Assembly (NCBI GenBank): GCA_963771545.1
Contig: CAVYTX010000002.1
Coordinates: forward strand, 186,001-250,000
Direction of reading: 5' to 3'
Source of the DNA: CAKZLS01 sp963771545
GTDB lineage: Bacteria > Pseudomonadota > Alphaproteobacteria > Rhodospirillales > Defluviicoccaceae
DNA: 64,000 nt
The translations under genes were made by a program, and so were the position numbers. Shown piece after piece: positions 44,474-54,728 of the stretch (positions are counted from its first letter, which is position 1; each line of letters begins with the position of its first letter). The notes below the pieces were generated by a model that was given only the letters and a program-made list of their open reading frames with translations, made no database searches and was not told the DNA's origin.

Positions 44474-45565
44474 ATGTTAGGAACCAGTTTTCAACTCGTG
44501 GAAAGAGACAGCATCGATAAGGGCAAGGCCATCGAGGCCGCCGTCAGCCAAATCGAACGGGCTTTCGGCAAGGGATCGATCATGCGCCTGGGCCAACGGG
44601 AAACCGTCGAGACCGAGACCGTCTCGACCGGTTCGCTCGGTTTGGATATCGCGCTTGGGATCGGCGGCCTGCCGCGAGGCCGCGTCGTGGAGATCTACGG
44701 TCCGGAAAGTTCGGGCAAGACGACGCTGGCGCTCCACACCGTCGCGGAAGCGCAGAAAAAGGGCGGAGTTTGCGCTTTTGTCGATGCCGAGCATGCGCTC
44801 GATCCCATTTACGCCAAGAAGCTGGGTGTCAATGTCGACGATCTGCTGATTTCTCAGCCCGACGCCGGCGAACAGGCCCTGGAGATCGCCGATACCCTGG
44901 TTCGTTCGGGCGCGGTCGACGTGCTGGTGGTGGACAGCGTCGCCGCCCTGGTCCCCCGGGCCGAACTCGAGGGCGAGATGGGCGACACCCACGTCGGTCT
45001 TCAAGCCCGGTTGATGAGTCAGGCGTTGCGGAAGTTGACGGCGTCGGTCGCCCGTTCTCGCACCATGATCATCTTCATCAATCAGATCCGCATGAAAATC
45101 GGCGTGATGTTCGGCAACCCGGAAACCACCACCGGCGGCAACGCGCTGAAATTCTATTCGTCGGTTCGGCTCGAGATCCGGCGCATCGGCGCCATCAAGG
45201 ACCGCGACGAGGTGGTGGGCAATCAGACCCGGGTCAAGGTCGTAAAGAACAAACTGGCGCCCCCGTTCAAGATGGTCGAGTTCGATATCATGTACGGCGA
45301 GGGTATATCCAAGACCGGCGAACTCATCGATCTCGGCCTGAAAGCCGGGCTGGTGGAGAAATCCGGCTCCTGGTTTTCGTATGGATCGACCCGCGTCGGC
45401 CAGGGCCGCGAGAACGCCAAGTCCTATCTCCGGGAAAACCCGAACGTCGCCTCGGAGATCGAGAACAAGATCCGCGAAAATGCCGGGTTGGTTTCGAAGG
45501 CCATGCTGGCCGGGCCGGGCGGCATGGACGGCGCGGCCGAGATCGCGACCGCGACCGAGGACTGA
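44474..45565 (+). CDS. recA: recombinase RecA
   Basis: The 363-aa protein starts MLGTSFQLVERDSIDKGKAI. Walker A is GPESSGKTT (about 76-84), followed by FVDAEHALDPIYAKKLGV and the Walker B region VDVLVVDSVAAL, then the loop 2 region IFINQIRMKIGVMFGNPETT and KVVKNKLAPPF. It catalyses strand exchange and LexA cleavage. ATG 44474 follows AAGGGGGCG and is preferred over the in-frame start at 44435. A LexA-like box upstream and a hairpin terminator downstream suggest a monocistronic SOS gene. Confidence 0.98.
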   Translation: MLGTSFQLVERDSIDKGKAIEAAVSQIERAFGKGSIMRLGQRETVETETVSTGSLGLDIALGIGGLPRGRVVEIYGPESSGKTTLALHTVAEAQKKGGVCAFVDAEHALDPIYAKKLGVNVDDLLISQPDAGEQALEIADTLVRSGAVDVLVVDSVAALVPRAELEGEMGDTHVGLQARLMSQALRKLTASVARSRTMIIFINQIRMKIGVMFGNPETTTGGNALKFYSSVRLEIRRIGAIKDRDEVVGNQTRVKVVKNKLAPPFKMVEFDIMYGEGISKTGELIDLGLKAGLVEKSGSWFSYGSTRVGQGRENAKSYLRENPNVASEIENKIRENAGLVSKAMLAGPGGMDGAAEIATATED

Positions 45566-45630
45566 TCGTTCGCGCCGGCATTGCCGGCCGGCGCGCTCCC
45601 CAGCGGAAAGCCACAATGGGAAAATGAACG

Positions 45631-45660
45631 GGCGGCCCTCGGAGCGGGCCGCCTTGTTCG
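45631..45660 (+). terminator. rho-independent terminator of recA
   Basis: GGCGGCCC and GGGCCGCC form a perfect 8-bp GC stem around a 7-base loop (TCGGAGC), followed by TTGTTCG. It lies 66 bases after the recA stop. Confidence 0.75.
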
Positions 45661-45760
45661 TCTGTCACGGGCTTCCTGGACACCCTGGGGAGTTGGCTGT
45701 AAAAGCGGATTTTTTCCAGCCAGCGTTCCGTTACGCGTGCCACGGACCTAAATAAAGCCC

Positions 45761-48406
45761 ATGCAGACCGTCAACGACATTCGCAAGGCGTTCCTCGACT
45801 TCTTCGCTCGCCACGGCCACCGGGTCGTGGACTCGAGCCCGCTCGTGCCGCGCAATGACCCGACCCTGATGTTCACCAACGCCGGCATGGTGCAGTTCAA
45901 GAACGTGTTCACCGGCGCCGAAAAGCGGGACTACGTTCGCGCCGTCACCTCCCAGAAGTGCGTTCGCGCCGGCGGCAAGCACAACGACTTGGAGAACGTC
46001 GGGTATACCGCCCGCCACCACACTTTTTTCGAGATGCTGGGCAATTTCTCGTTCGGCGACTACTTCAAGGATCTGGCCATCGAACTGGCGTGGAACTTGG
46101 TCACCAAGGAATTCGGCCTGCCGGCGGAGAAGCTGCTGGTCACCGTGTACTCCGAGGACGATCAGGCGTTCGATCTGTGGAAGAAGATCGCCGGCCTGCC
46201 CGAAAGCAAGATTATCCGCATTGCCACGTCGGATAACTTCTGGGCCATGGGAGATACCGGCCCGTGCGGACCGTGCTCCGAGATCTTCTACGATCACGGC
46301 GAACATATTCCGGGCGGGCCGCCGGGAAGCGCCGAAGAGGACGGCGACCGCTTCATCGAAATCTGGAATCTCGTATTCATGCAGTACGAGCAATTGACAC
46401 CGGACCGGCGCGTCGACCTGCCGAAACCCTCCATCGATACCGGCATGGGCCTGGAGCGGACCGCGGCGGTCATGCAGGGCACCCACGACAACTACAAGAT
46501 CGACCTCATGGAGGCCCTGATCCATGCCTCGGCCGAGGCCAGCGGCACCGAACCGTTCGGCGATTACAAGATATCGCACCGGGTGATCGCGGATCATTTG
46601 CGGGCGACGAGCTTTCTCATCGCCGACGGCGTGCTGCCCTCCAACGAGGGCCGCGGCTACGTGCTGCGCCGGATCATGCGCCGGGCCATGCGCCACGCCC
46701 ATCTCATGGGTTGCGTGGAACCGCTGATGTGGCGGCTGGTCCCGGCGCTGGTGGCGAAGATGGGCGGCGCCTATCCCGAGTTGGGGCGCGCGCAATCACT
46801 GATTTCCGAAACTCTCAAACTCGAGGAAACCCGGTTTCGGCGGACCCTCGATCGCGGCCTCGGTTTGCTCGACGAGGCGGCGTCGAAGCTGCCGTCGGGC
46901 GGGACCTTGGACGGTGAAACCGCGTTCAAGCTGTACGACACCTATGGATTTCCGCTGGATCTGACCCAGGACGCGCTGCGCGCCAAAGGCCATGGCGTTG
47001 ACGTGGACGGCTTCAACACGGCCATGGAACGCCAGCGCCAAGAAGCGCGAAGGGCCTGGGCCGGATCGGGCGAGGCCGCCACCGAAGCGGTGTGGTTTTC
47101 GATCCGCGAACAGCGGGGACCGTCGGAGTTTCTCGGTTACGAAACCGAGGAGGCGGAGGGACAGGTGGTGGCCATCGTCGTCGACAGCGGCGAGGTTCCG
47201 TCGGCCAAGGAAGGCCAGGGGGTGGCGATCGTCTGCAACCAAACCCCGTTTTACGCGGAATCGGGCGGCCAAATCGGCGACTCGGGCGCCATGTGCACCG
47301 CCTCCGGCGGCAGGGTCGTGATTACCGACACGCAGAAGCGCGTTGGCGACGTGTGGGTTCACATCGGCGTCGTCGAAACCGGTGAGGTTCGCGTCGGCGA
47401 CGTGGTGCAATTGGAGGTCGGTCATGGCCGGCGCTCGGCGATCCGCGCCAATCATTCGGCGACCCACCTTTTGCATGAGGCCCTGCGGCGGCATCTGGGC
47501 GAGCACGTGACCCAGAAGGGTTCGCTGGTGGCGCCGGACCGTCTGCGTTTCGACATCAGTCATCCCAAGGCGATCGGCGCCGAGGAACTCGCCCGGGCGG
47601 AAGCCGACGTCAATACGCATATCCGCGAAAACACCGAGGTGACGACCCACCTGATGGATCCGCAAGCGGCCGTGGCGGCCGGCGCCATGGCGCTGTTCGG
47701 CGAGAAGTACGGCGACGAGGTCCGGGTGGTGTCCATGGGACGCGCTAGCGACCTTGCGTACTCCACCGAGCTGTGCGGCGGGACCCACGTGCGGCGGACC
47801 GGCGATATCGGGTTGTTCAAGATCGTGTCCGAGAGCGCGGTCGCGGCCGGCGTGCGGCGCATCGAGGCGGTGACCGGCGAGGGCGCTCAACGCTACGTGG
47901 GTGACCAGGGCTTGGCGCTGATGGAAGTTGCCGGTCTGCTCAAGACCTCCCCCGCCGACGTGCCGGCGCGGGTCGCGGCATTGCTGGAGGAACGGCGCAA
48001 GCTGGAGCACGATCTGAGCGAGGCGCGCCGCGCCCTGGCCACGGGCGGCGGCGGCGGCGTTGCCGAGGTCAAGGACGCGGGCGGTATCCGCTATTCGCCG
48101 CGATTGCTCGACGACATCCCCGCGAAGGACCTCAAGAGCCTCGCCGACGACCTGAAAAAGCAGGTCGGCTCGGGCGTGGTGGCGTTGATCTCGCGAAGCG
48201 ACGGAAAGGCGTCGGTCGTTGTCGGTGTCACCGATGATCTTAAGGACCGCATCAATGCCGTGGATCTGGTGCGCGTGGGATCGGCCGCCCTGGGCGGCAA
48301 GGGCGGCGGCGGACGGCCCGACATGGCCCAAGCCGGAGGCCCGGACGCCGACCGGGCACAGTCCGCGCTCGATGCCATAGAGCAGGCCGTGGCTGGCGGC
48401 GCGTGA
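45761..48406 (+). CDS. alaS: alanine-tRNA ligase
   Basis: The 881-aa class II synthetase starts MQTVNDIRKAFLDFFARHGH, with motif 1 VPRNDPTLMFTNAGMVQFKN and the motif 2 region RHHTFFEMLGNFSFGDYFK. The editing domain carries the zinc/editing motifs HSATHLLHEALR near 564 and CGGTHVRRTGDIGLFKI near 672. The C-Ala domain ends in a glycine-rich GGKGGGGRPDMAQAGG. The length is standard. The MFS gene begins inside its last codons (GTGA overlap). Confidence 0.98.
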   Translation: MQTVNDIRKAFLDFFARHGHRVVDSSPLVPRNDPTLMFTNAGMVQFKNVFTGAEKRDYVRAVTSQKCVRAGGKHNDLENVGYTARHHTFFEMLGNFSFGDYFKDLAIELAWNLVTKEFGLPAEKLLVTVYSEDDQAFDLWKKIAGLPESKIIRIATSDNFWAMGDTGPCGPCSEIFYDHGEHIPGGPPGSAEEDGDRFIEIWNLVFMQYEQLTPDRRVDLPKPSIDTGMGLERTAAVMQGTHDNYKIDLMEALIHASAEASGTEPFGDYKISHRVIADHLRATSFLIADGVLPSNEGRGYVLRRIMRRAMRHAHLMGCVEPLMWRLVPALVAKMGGAYPELGRAQSLISETLKLEETRFRRTLDRGLGLLDEAASKLPSGGTLDGETAFKLYDTYGFPLDLTQDALRAKGHGVDVDGFNTAMERQRQEARRAWAGSGEAATEAVWFSIREQRGPSEFLGYETEEAEGQVVAIVVDSGEVPSAKEGQGVAIVCNQTPFYAESGGQIGDSGAMCTASGGRVVITDTQKRVGDVWVHIGVVETGEVRVGDVVQLEVGHGRRSAIRANHSATHLLHEALRRHLGEHVTQKGSLVAPDRLRFDISHPKAIGAEELARAEADVNTHIRENTEVTTHLMDPQAAVAAGAMALFGEKYGDEVRVVSMGRASDLAYSTELCGGTHVRRTGDIGLFKIVSESAVAAGVRRIEAVTGEGAQRYVGDQGLALMEVAGLLKTSPADVPARVAALLEERRKLEHDLSEARRALATGGGGGVAEVKDAGGIRYSPRLLDDIPAKDLKSLADDLKKQVGSGVVALISRSDGKASVVVGVTDDLKDRINAVDLVRVGSAALGGKGGGGRPDMAQAGGPDADRAQSALDAIEQAVAGGA

Positions 48407-49599
48407 CCGACCCCCTCCATCGCTGGCGCCGGCCGGAGGTGCTGCTGGTCCTTCTGTCGGTGGCCATGCCCATCAGCTTCAGCACCTGGATGGCGGTGAT
48501 CAACAACTTCGCGGTGGAGCGGGCCGGCTTCACCGGCGCCGATATGGGGATTCTCCAAAGCGTCCGCGAGATCCCGGGCTTTCTGGCCTTCGCGGTGGTG
48601 TTCGTGCTGCTGTTCGTTCGCGAACAGCCGCTGGCGCTAATGTCGCTGTCGCTGCTCGGGGTCGGTGTCGCGCTCACCGGCTTTTTTCCGGGTTTCGCGG
48701 GGCTGATGGTCACCACGTTCGTGATGTCCGTGGGGTTCCACTATTTCGAGACGGTGCGCCAGTCCCTAGCCCTGCAATGGCTGGACAAGGACGAGGCGCC
48801 CAAGGTGCTTGGCCGGCTGGTGGCCGCCGGCTCGTTCGCGGGTCTTGTCGCGTTCGCGCTGATCTACCTCGGTGTGGACCTCGGCGGACTCGAAATGAAA
48901 TGGATCATGCTGATTGGCGGCGGGATGACGGTGGCGCTCACGGTCGTTGCCTGGATGCTGTTTCCGCGGTTCCCCGCCAAGGTGGAACAGCACAAGACGC
49001 TGATCCTGCGCCGGCGCTACTGGCTGTTCTACGCACTGACCTTCATGTCCGGGGCGCGCCGCCAAATCTTCATGGTGTTCGCCGGGTTTCTGATGGTGGA
49101 GAAGTTCGGTTTCGACGTCGCCGCCATGAGCCTCATGTTCCTGGCCAATCATGCGCTCAGCATGGTGCTGGCGCCGCGCATCGGTAAACTCATCGGCCGC
49201 TGGGGAGAGCGCCGGGCGCTGACCTTCGAATACCTGGGCCTGATCTGCGTGTTCACGGCCTATGCGTTCGTGGATACCGCCTGGATCGCCGTGGCTCTCT
49301 ACATCTTCGATCACATATTCTTCGCCATGGCCATCGCCATCAAGACGTATTTTCAAAAAATCGCCGATCCGCGCGACATCGCCAGCACGTCCGGCGTCAG
49401 CTTCACCATCAACCACATCGCCGCGGTGGTGATCCCGGTGGCGTTCGGAATGATGTGGATGATCTCGCCGGCCGCCGTGTTCCTCGCCGGCGCCGCCATG
49501 GCTGTCGGCTCGCTGGGCCTCGCCCGGCTGGTGCCGTCCGCGCCCTCGCCGAATGACGAGACCATTTTCGCGAAGCCGCGCGCCGTTCCCGCCCAATAG
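48403..49599 (+). CDS. major facilitator superfamily transporter
   Basis: The 398-aa membrane protein has about 12 spans (for example VLLVLLSVAMPISFSTWMAV and FLAFAVVFVLLFV). It starts with a GTG overlapping the alaS stop, so it is translated from the alaS transcript. Conserved basic loops (RRRYWLFYALTFMSGARRQIF; quoted in part) separate the two halves. The substrate is unknown. The coupling to alaS is consistent with, but does not prove, an amino-acid-related role. Confidence 0.82.
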   Translation: MTDPLHRWRRPEVLLVLLSVAMPISFSTWMAVINNFAVERAGFTGADMGILQSVREIPGFLAFAVVFVLLFVREQPLALMSLSLLGVGVALTGFFPGFAGLMVTTFVMSVGFHYFETVRQSLALQWLDKDEAPKVLGRLVAAGSFAGLVAFALIYLGVDLGGLEMKWIMLIGGGMTVALTVVAWMLFPRFPAKVEQHKTLILRRRYWLFYALTFMSGARRQIFMVFAGFLMVEKFGFDVAAMSLMFLANHALSMVLAPRIGKLIGRWGERRALTFEYLGLICVFTAYAFVDTAWIAVALYIFDHIFFAMAIAIKTYFQKIADPRDIASTSGVSFTINHIAAVVIPVAFGMMWMISPAAVFLAGAAMAVGSLGLARLVPSAPSPNDETIFAKPRAVPAQ

Positions 49600-49682
49600 A
49601 CGCGACAGACGCGGTGGCGATTCTCTCTGGTTGCATGATCTGCACAGTGTGGTTCTATGCGCCCGGACCGAGAGCGAGCGCG

Positions 49683-52262
49683 ATGAAAAACAACAACGAC
49701 GTATCAACGCATTCCGGGGGCGGCCAGCTCGGAACCTTTGCCGGGGTGTTCACGCCGAGCATTCTGACCATCCTCGAACTCGTTCTTTTTCTGCGTCTGG
49801 AGTACGTCGTCGGCAGCTCGGGACTGGCAAGGGCGCTTGGCATCATCCTGATCGCCAACCTGATCTCGATCCTGACCAGCATGTCGGTCGCGGCCATCGC
49901 CACCAACCTCAGGGTAAAAAGCGGCGGCGACTACTACCTGATTTCGCGGACGCTCGGCTTCCAATTCGGCGGCGCGATCGGTCTGGTGCTGTTTTGCGCG
50001 CAGTCAATATCCATCGGTTTCTACTGCATCGGCTTCGCGGAGGTGACGGCGGAAATTCTCCAATGGGAGGGCCAATTGGCGACACAGGCGGTGGCCGCCG
50101 TCGCCGTGGCGCTGCTGTTCGTTCCGGCATGGCTGGGTTCGGATTGGGCCTCCCGCTTCCAGTACGTCATCATGGCGGTCATGGCCGCGGCGCTGCTGTC
50201 GTTTCTGGTTGGCGCCGTTGACCACTGGGACGGCGCCCTGCTCGCGGCGAATTGGAACACTCCCATTCACGCGGATTCGTTCTGGTTGGTCTTCGCCATC
50301 TTTTTTCCGGCGGTCACGGGGTTTACCCAGGGAGTGAGCATGTCCGGCGATCTTCGCGATCCGGGGAAAAGCATTCCGCTCGGCACGTTTCTCGCGATCG
50401 GGATTTCGCTTGTCGTTTACATCGGCTGCGCGGTGGCGCTGGCGGCCGCCCGTCCGCTCGATCTCTTGGCGGCCGATCCCAGCGCCATGAAGTCCATTTC
50501 CGTGCTCGGACCGATGGTCGACGCCGGCGTCATCGCCGCGACCCTTTCCTCGGCGCTCGCTTCGTTTCTGGGCGCGCCCCGTATCCTGCAGGCGCTGGCC
50601 CAGGACCGGGTCTTCCCCGTGCTTCGGCCGTTCGAACATGGCAGCGGCAGTGGCAACAACCCGCGGCGGGGCGTGCTGCTCTCGGGTGCGATTGCGTTGG
50701 GAATTATCGCCGTCGGGGACCTCGACCTCGTGGCGGCCATCGTGACGATGTTTTTCCTGGTGTCGTATGGCCTGCTCAACTACGCCACCTACTATGAATC
50801 CAAGGCGTCGAGTCCGTCGTTCCGGCCGCGCTTTCGTTGGTTCGACTATCGCCTCAGCCTGCTCGGCGGACTGGCATGCTTCGGCACGATGGCCGCTCTC
50901 AACATCTGGGCCAGCCTGGTCACCGTGGTCATTTTGTTCGCGGTCTTTCAATACCTGAATTACGCGGACGTACCGGCGCGATGGGCGGACAGCCGGCGCT
51001 CCTTTCACCTTCAGCGCATCCGCGTGCATCTCCTGGCTGCCGCCGCCGAAACCGAGCACCCGCGCGACTGGCGGCCGCAATTGCTGGTATTCTCGGACGA
51101 CCCGGGCAGACGAAAGCCGTTGGTGCAGTTCGCGTCGTGGATGGAAGGCGGCAGTGGCGTGACTACGGTCGTGCGCTTGCTTGAAGGCGAAGGCGAGGAG
51201 ATCCTGGAGAAGCGGGAGGCAGCGTCCAGCGAACTGACGCAGGAATTGCGAGAGTACGGATCGAATGCCTTTTCCCTGGTGGTTTCAGGGCGGAATCTGG
51301 ATCAAGCGGTGGCAACCGTGATCCAGTCGGCGGGCGTGGGCCCGCTTAGAGTCAATACGGCGGTGGTCAACTGGGTTCACAAGGGGCACGGGTTCTTCGG
51401 GTCGCTCGGCGGGGGCCGTTACACGCGAAATCTGCAGACCACTTTTCGCCTTGGTTGCAATCTGCTCATTCTGGATGTCAAAGACGGAGAATGGCCGGGA
51501 TCGGCGGCGGAGGAGGCCGACGCACGACGGATCGACGTCTGGTGGTCGGACAGCAAGACAGGCGAGCTGATGCTCCTTCTTGCCTATATGTTGACCCGCG
51601 CCGAGGAGTGGCAGGGCGCGACGATCCGTTTGCTGTCGTCCGTCAAGGCGGACCAAACGGCCGAACAACGCGCCGACGAGCTCAAGGAGATGCTGGAGAG
51701 CTTCCGGATCGACGCGGAGCCGGTGGTGGTTGATGCGCCCAATCCGGATTTGATCACTCGGGAATCCGGTGACTCCGCGATCGTGTTTTTGCCGATCGCC
51801 ATTCGGGGGTTCCGCTGCTATCACCTTTTTGGCGGCGAGGTCGCCGAGTTGCTGCCCGATCTGGGCACCGTGGTGATGACCATCGCGGCTCAGGATGTGG
51901 ACCTCGACGCCGAGCCGGAATCCGGCACGGTGGGCGAGACCGCGGCGGCGCGCGATCGTGTGAACGACGCCGAGCGGCTCTTGAAAAAGCTCGACAAGCA
52001 GGCCAAGGACGCAGAGGCGGCGGCATTCGAGGAGCGCGCGGCGTTGGATGCCTTGGATCACGACGGCGCCGACGAGGAGGCCGTGGCGGAAAAGCGCGCC
52101 GCTCTCGAAAAAGCCCGGGCCGCCGCCGATCGGGCGCGGCATCGCGCGCGGAGGGTCGCCGCCTTCAAGGAGGCGGCCGAGCAACACGTGCAAGACATCG
52201 GCAAAGGTGTCGAAGACACCGATAAACAAGACGCCGGTGAAGACCATACGAAAGGGATGTAA
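49683..52262 (+). CDS. amino acid permease / SLC12-like cation-chloride cotransporter
   Basis: The 859-aa protein has an APC-type membrane domain with about 12 spans (GTFAGVFTPSILTILELVLF is the SLC12-like start; FPAVTGFTQGVSMSGDLRDP is the typical span 6 region). A long C-terminal soluble domain follows from about 450, as in SLC12 proteins (PQLLVFSDDPGRRKPLVQF), ending in a coiled-coil (about 760-840, rich in Ala, Glu, Arg). ATG 49683 was chosen because the upstream part of the frame from 49614 is not membrane-like. It probably co-transports cations with chloride. The CDF gene begins after 3 bases. Confidence 0.85.
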   Translation: MKNNNDVSTHSGGGQLGTFAGVFTPSILTILELVLFLRLEYVVGSSGLARALGIILIANLISILTSMSVAAIATNLRVKSGGDYYLISRTLGFQFGGAIGLVLFCAQSISIGFYCIGFAEVTAEILQWEGQLATQAVAAVAVALLFVPAWLGSDWASRFQYVIMAVMAAALLSFLVGAVDHWDGALLAANWNTPIHADSFWLVFAIFFPAVTGFTQGVSMSGDLRDPGKSIPLGTFLAIGISLVVYIGCAVALAAARPLDLLAADPSAMKSISVLGPMVDAGVIAATLSSALASFLGAPRILQALAQDRVFPVLRPFEHGSGSGNNPRRGVLLSGAIALGIIAVGDLDLVAAIVTMFFLVSYGLLNYATYYESKASSPSFRPRFRWFDYRLSLLGGLACFGTMAALNIWASLVTVVILFAVFQYLNYADVPARWADSRRSFHLQRIRVHLLAAAAETEHPRDWRPQLLVFSDDPGRRKPLVQFASWMEGGSGVTTVVRLLEGEGEEILEKREAASSELTQELREYGSNAFSLVVSGRNLDQAVATVIQSAGVGPLRVNTAVVNWVHKGHGFFGSLGGGRYTRNLQTTFRLGCNLLILDVKDGEWPGSAAEEADARRIDVWWSDSKTGELMLLLAYMLTRAEEWQGATIRLLSSVKADQTAEQRADELKEMLESFRIDAEPVVVDAPNPDLITRESGDSAIVFLPIAIRGFRCYHLFGGEVAELLPDLGTVVMTIAAQDVDLDAEPESGTVGETAAARDRVNDAERLLKKLDKQAKDAEAAAFEERAALDALDHDGADEEAVAEKRAALEKARAAADRARHRARRVAAFKEAAEQHVQDIGKGVEDTDKQDAGEDHTKGM

Positions 52263-52265
52263 GCC

Positions 52266-53231
52266 ATGGCCGCCGCGGGATCGAAAAAAGTCATCTACGC
52301 GGCGTTGGCGGGCAATACCCTCATCGCCCTCACCAAGTTCGGCGCCGCCTCCTATACCGGCAGCTCGGCGATGTTGAGCGAAGGCATCCATTCGCTGGTG
52401 GACACCGGCAATCAGGGGCTTCTGCTGTACGGGATCAAGCGGGCGAAAAAGCCGGCGGACATCCATCATCCGTTCGGTTACGGCATGGAACTGTACTTCT
52501 GGGCCTTTGTCGTGGCCATTTTGATCTTCGCCTTGGGCTCGGGCATTTCCATTTACGAAGGCGTGCACAGGATCGCCAGCCCGGAACCGATGGTGAGTCC
52601 GATCGTCAATTACCTGGTTCTCGGCGCCGCCATGGTCTTCGAGGGGGGCGCCTGGTGGGTCGCCTACAGGGAATTCAACAAGACCCGCGGCAAGATCGGC
52701 CTGTTGACCGCGATACGCCGAAGCAAGGATCCCACCGTCTTCACCGTCCTGTTCGAGGACTCGGCGGCCATGGCCGGTCTGATCGTCGCGTTCATCGGCA
52801 TCGCGTGCGCCCAAGCCTTCGACGCGCCGGTTCTCGACGGGGCGGCGTCCGTGGGCATCGGGGTGATCCTGGGCGTAACCGCTCTTCTTCTAGCCATCGA
52901 GACCAAGGGACTGCTGATCGGCGAAGCGGCGCGGCCGGCTGTCGTCAAGGGCGTGACCACGCTCGTCGAACAGCAGCCGGGGATTCTTCGGCTCAACGAG
53001 CTGCTGACCATGCATTTGGGGCCGAACGACATGTTGCTGACCCTCAGCGTCGATTTCAGCAACGCTCTGTCGTCGGCGGAGGTCGAGCATCTGGTCACGG
53101 TTCTGGAGGACCGGATCAAATCCGGCTTTCCCAACGTCACCCGCGTCTTCATCGAGGCCCAGAGCTGGTCGTCCCACGAGCACAACCGGCTGGCGGCCCT
53201 CGCCGCCGCGGAACCGCCGGCAACGCCCTGA
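52266..53231 (+). CDS. cation diffusion facilitator (CDF) family transporter
   Basis: The 321-aa protein has six spans and the CDF metal sites: SEGIHSLVDTGNQ near 40 (His-x3-Asp) and FEDSAAMAGLIVAFIGI near 162, where EDSAA replaces HxxxD as in the FieF-distant subgroup. A C-terminal cytoplasmic domain follows (LLTMHLGPNDMLLTLSVDFS). It exports divalent metal by proton antiport; the metal is unclear. It is cotranscribed with the SLC12-like gene. Confidence 0.9.
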   Translation: MAAAGSKKVIYAALAGNTLIALTKFGAASYTGSSAMLSEGIHSLVDTGNQGLLLYGIKRAKKPADIHHPFGYGMELYFWAFVVAILIFALGSGISIYEGVHRIASPEPMVSPIVNYLVLGAAMVFEGGAWWVAYREFNKTRGKIGLLTAIRRSKDPTVFTVLFEDSAAMAGLIVAFIGIACAQAFDAPVLDGAASVGIGVILGVTALLLAIETKGLLIGEAARPAVVKGVTTLVEQQPGILRLNELLTMHLGPNDMLLTLSVDFSNALSSAEVEHLVTVLEDRIKSGFPNVTRVFIEAQSWSSHEHNRLAALAAAEPPATP

Positions 53232-53374
53232 GAACATTGTTCGACCCTTGAACCATCATGTTGATGTCCCCACTCTCGGAAGTGACTGGATGCGAGCACG
53301 GGCATCGAGGAAAAACGCATCAGCGATGGTGGTGAATTGCGGAATCAAATGAGGACTTTGAGGGGGCTTGGCCC

Positions 53375-53785
53375 ATGAGCAGGCTTCTCACCAGTGTGGC
53401 CATGACGTTTTCGGCGGGCTGTTTCGGCGGTCTCGCCAACAGTCTTGTCCTTTGGCTTGTGGGATTTTACGGGATCACGGCGGCCCTCGGCGTCGCTCTT
53501 GCTCCGGCGTTGACGCCGGCATGGCTGTATCCGCGTCTCGTTTGGGGCGGTATTTGGGGATTTCTGTTCTTGTCGACGCTCCCGCGCCTGCGATGGTGGG
53601 TTCGGGGTCTGTTGTTCAGCCTTGGGCCATCCGCCGTGCAAATGGTCGTCGTCTTTCCGGAAAGGACGCCGCACGGCATGTTCGGACTGGGCCTCGGCGC
53701 CTTGACGCCGGTATTCGTCCTCGCTCTCAACGCGATTTGGGGCCTTGCGGCCGCGTTCGTGCTGAGGGCCATGGGGCGCGCATAG
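53375..53785 (+). CDS. hypothetical small membrane protein
   Basis: The 136-aa protein has four hydrophobic segments (MTFSAGCFGGLANSLVLWLVG; VWGGIWGFLFLSTLP; GLLFSLGPSAVQMVVVF; LGALTPVFVLALNAIWG). No family recognised. It is isolated between the CDF gene and moxR. Confidence 0.7.
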   Translation: MSRLLTSVAMTFSAGCFGGLANSLVLWLVGFYGITAALGVALAPALTPAWLYPRLVWGGIWGFLFLSTLPRLRWWVRGLLFSLGPSAVQMVVVFPERTPHGMFGLGLGALTPVFVLALNAIWGLAAAFVLRAMGRA

Positions 53786-53876
53786 CCATTGCGCCGTGGG
53801 CTCGGGTTCCCACCCTTGAACCGATCAATCCGTCCCCCTAACCTTGGGACCGGATCCAATTCGCCGGGAGTAACTC

Positions 53877-54728
53877 ATGAACAAGCGCTTCGAGGGCACC
53901 GACACCTACGTCGCTACCGAGGACTTGATGGTGGCGGTCAACGCCGCGGTCAGCCTGGAGCGGCCACTGCTGATCAAGGGCGAGCCCGGCACCGGCAAGA
54001 CCATCCTCGCCCACGAGATCGCCAGGGCGCTCGGCCTGCCGCTGATCCAATGGCACATCAAGTCCACCACCAAGGCCCAGCAGGGGCTCTACGAATACGA
54101 CGCGGTGGCCCGTCTGCGCGACTCCCAGCTCGGCGACGAGCGGGTCCACGACATCGCCAACTACATCGTCAAGGGGCGGCTGTGGGAAGCGTTCGCCGCC
54201 GACGTCCGGCCGGTCCTGCTCATCGACGAGGTGGACAAGGCCGACATCGAGTTCCCCAACGACCTGCTGCTGGAACTCGACCGCATGGAGTTCCACGTTT
54301 ACGAGACCAAGCAGACGGTGGTGGCCGCCCAGCGCCCCATCGTCGTCATCACGTCGAACAACGAAAAGGAACTGCCGGACGCCTTCCTGCGCCGTTGTTT
54401 CTTCCACTACATCCGCTTTCCCGACCGCGAGACCATGGAGCGCATCGTCGACGTGCACTACCCCGGCATCCAAAAGAAGCTGGTGCGCGAGGCGCTGACC
54501 GCGTTCTTCGACATGCGCGAGGTGCCGGGTCTGAAGAAGAAACCGTCCACGTCGGAGCTTCTGGACTGGATCAAGCTGCTCCTGGTGGAGGACGTCCCGC
54601 CGGAGGCGCTCCGCACCAACGACGCCCGCAAGCTGATCCCGCCCCTGCACGGCGCGCTCCTCAAGAACGAACAGGACGTCCACCTGTTCGAACGCCTCGC
54701 CTTCCTCAACCGCCGCGAGGGCGGGTGA
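53877..54728 (+). CDS. MoxR-family AAA+ ATPase
   Basis: The 283-aa protein starts MNKRFEGTDTYVATEDLMVA. Walker A is GEPGTGKTILA near 37, Walker B is LLIDEVDKAD near 118, sensor 1 is ITSNNEKELPDAFLRRCFFHYIRFPD near 162 with the Arg finger. MoxR ATPases work with VWA-domain proteins in metal-cofactor insertion or envelope maturation. The VWA partner is normally the next gene, but here it begins at 61988, after about 7.2 kb of accessory DNA. The TGA stop abuts the palindromic element copy 3 directly. Confidence 0.93.
   Translation: MNKRFEGTDTYVATEDLMVAVNAAVSLERPLLIKGEPGTGKTILAHEIARALGLPLIQWHIKSTTKAQQGLYEYDAVARLRDSQLGDERVHDIANYIVKGRLWEAFAADVRPVLLIDEVDKADIEFPNDLLLELDRMEFHVYETKQTVVAAQRPIVVITSNNEKELPDAFLRRCFFHYIRFPDRETMERIVDVHYPGIQKKLVREALTAFFDMREVPGLKKKPSTSELLDWIKLLLVEDVPPEALRTNDARKLIPPLHGALLKNEQDVHLFERLAFLNRREGG

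Noticed and set aside
46796..48331. 511-codon minus-strand frame inside alaS
   Set aside because: It is antisense to alaS and without family resemblance.
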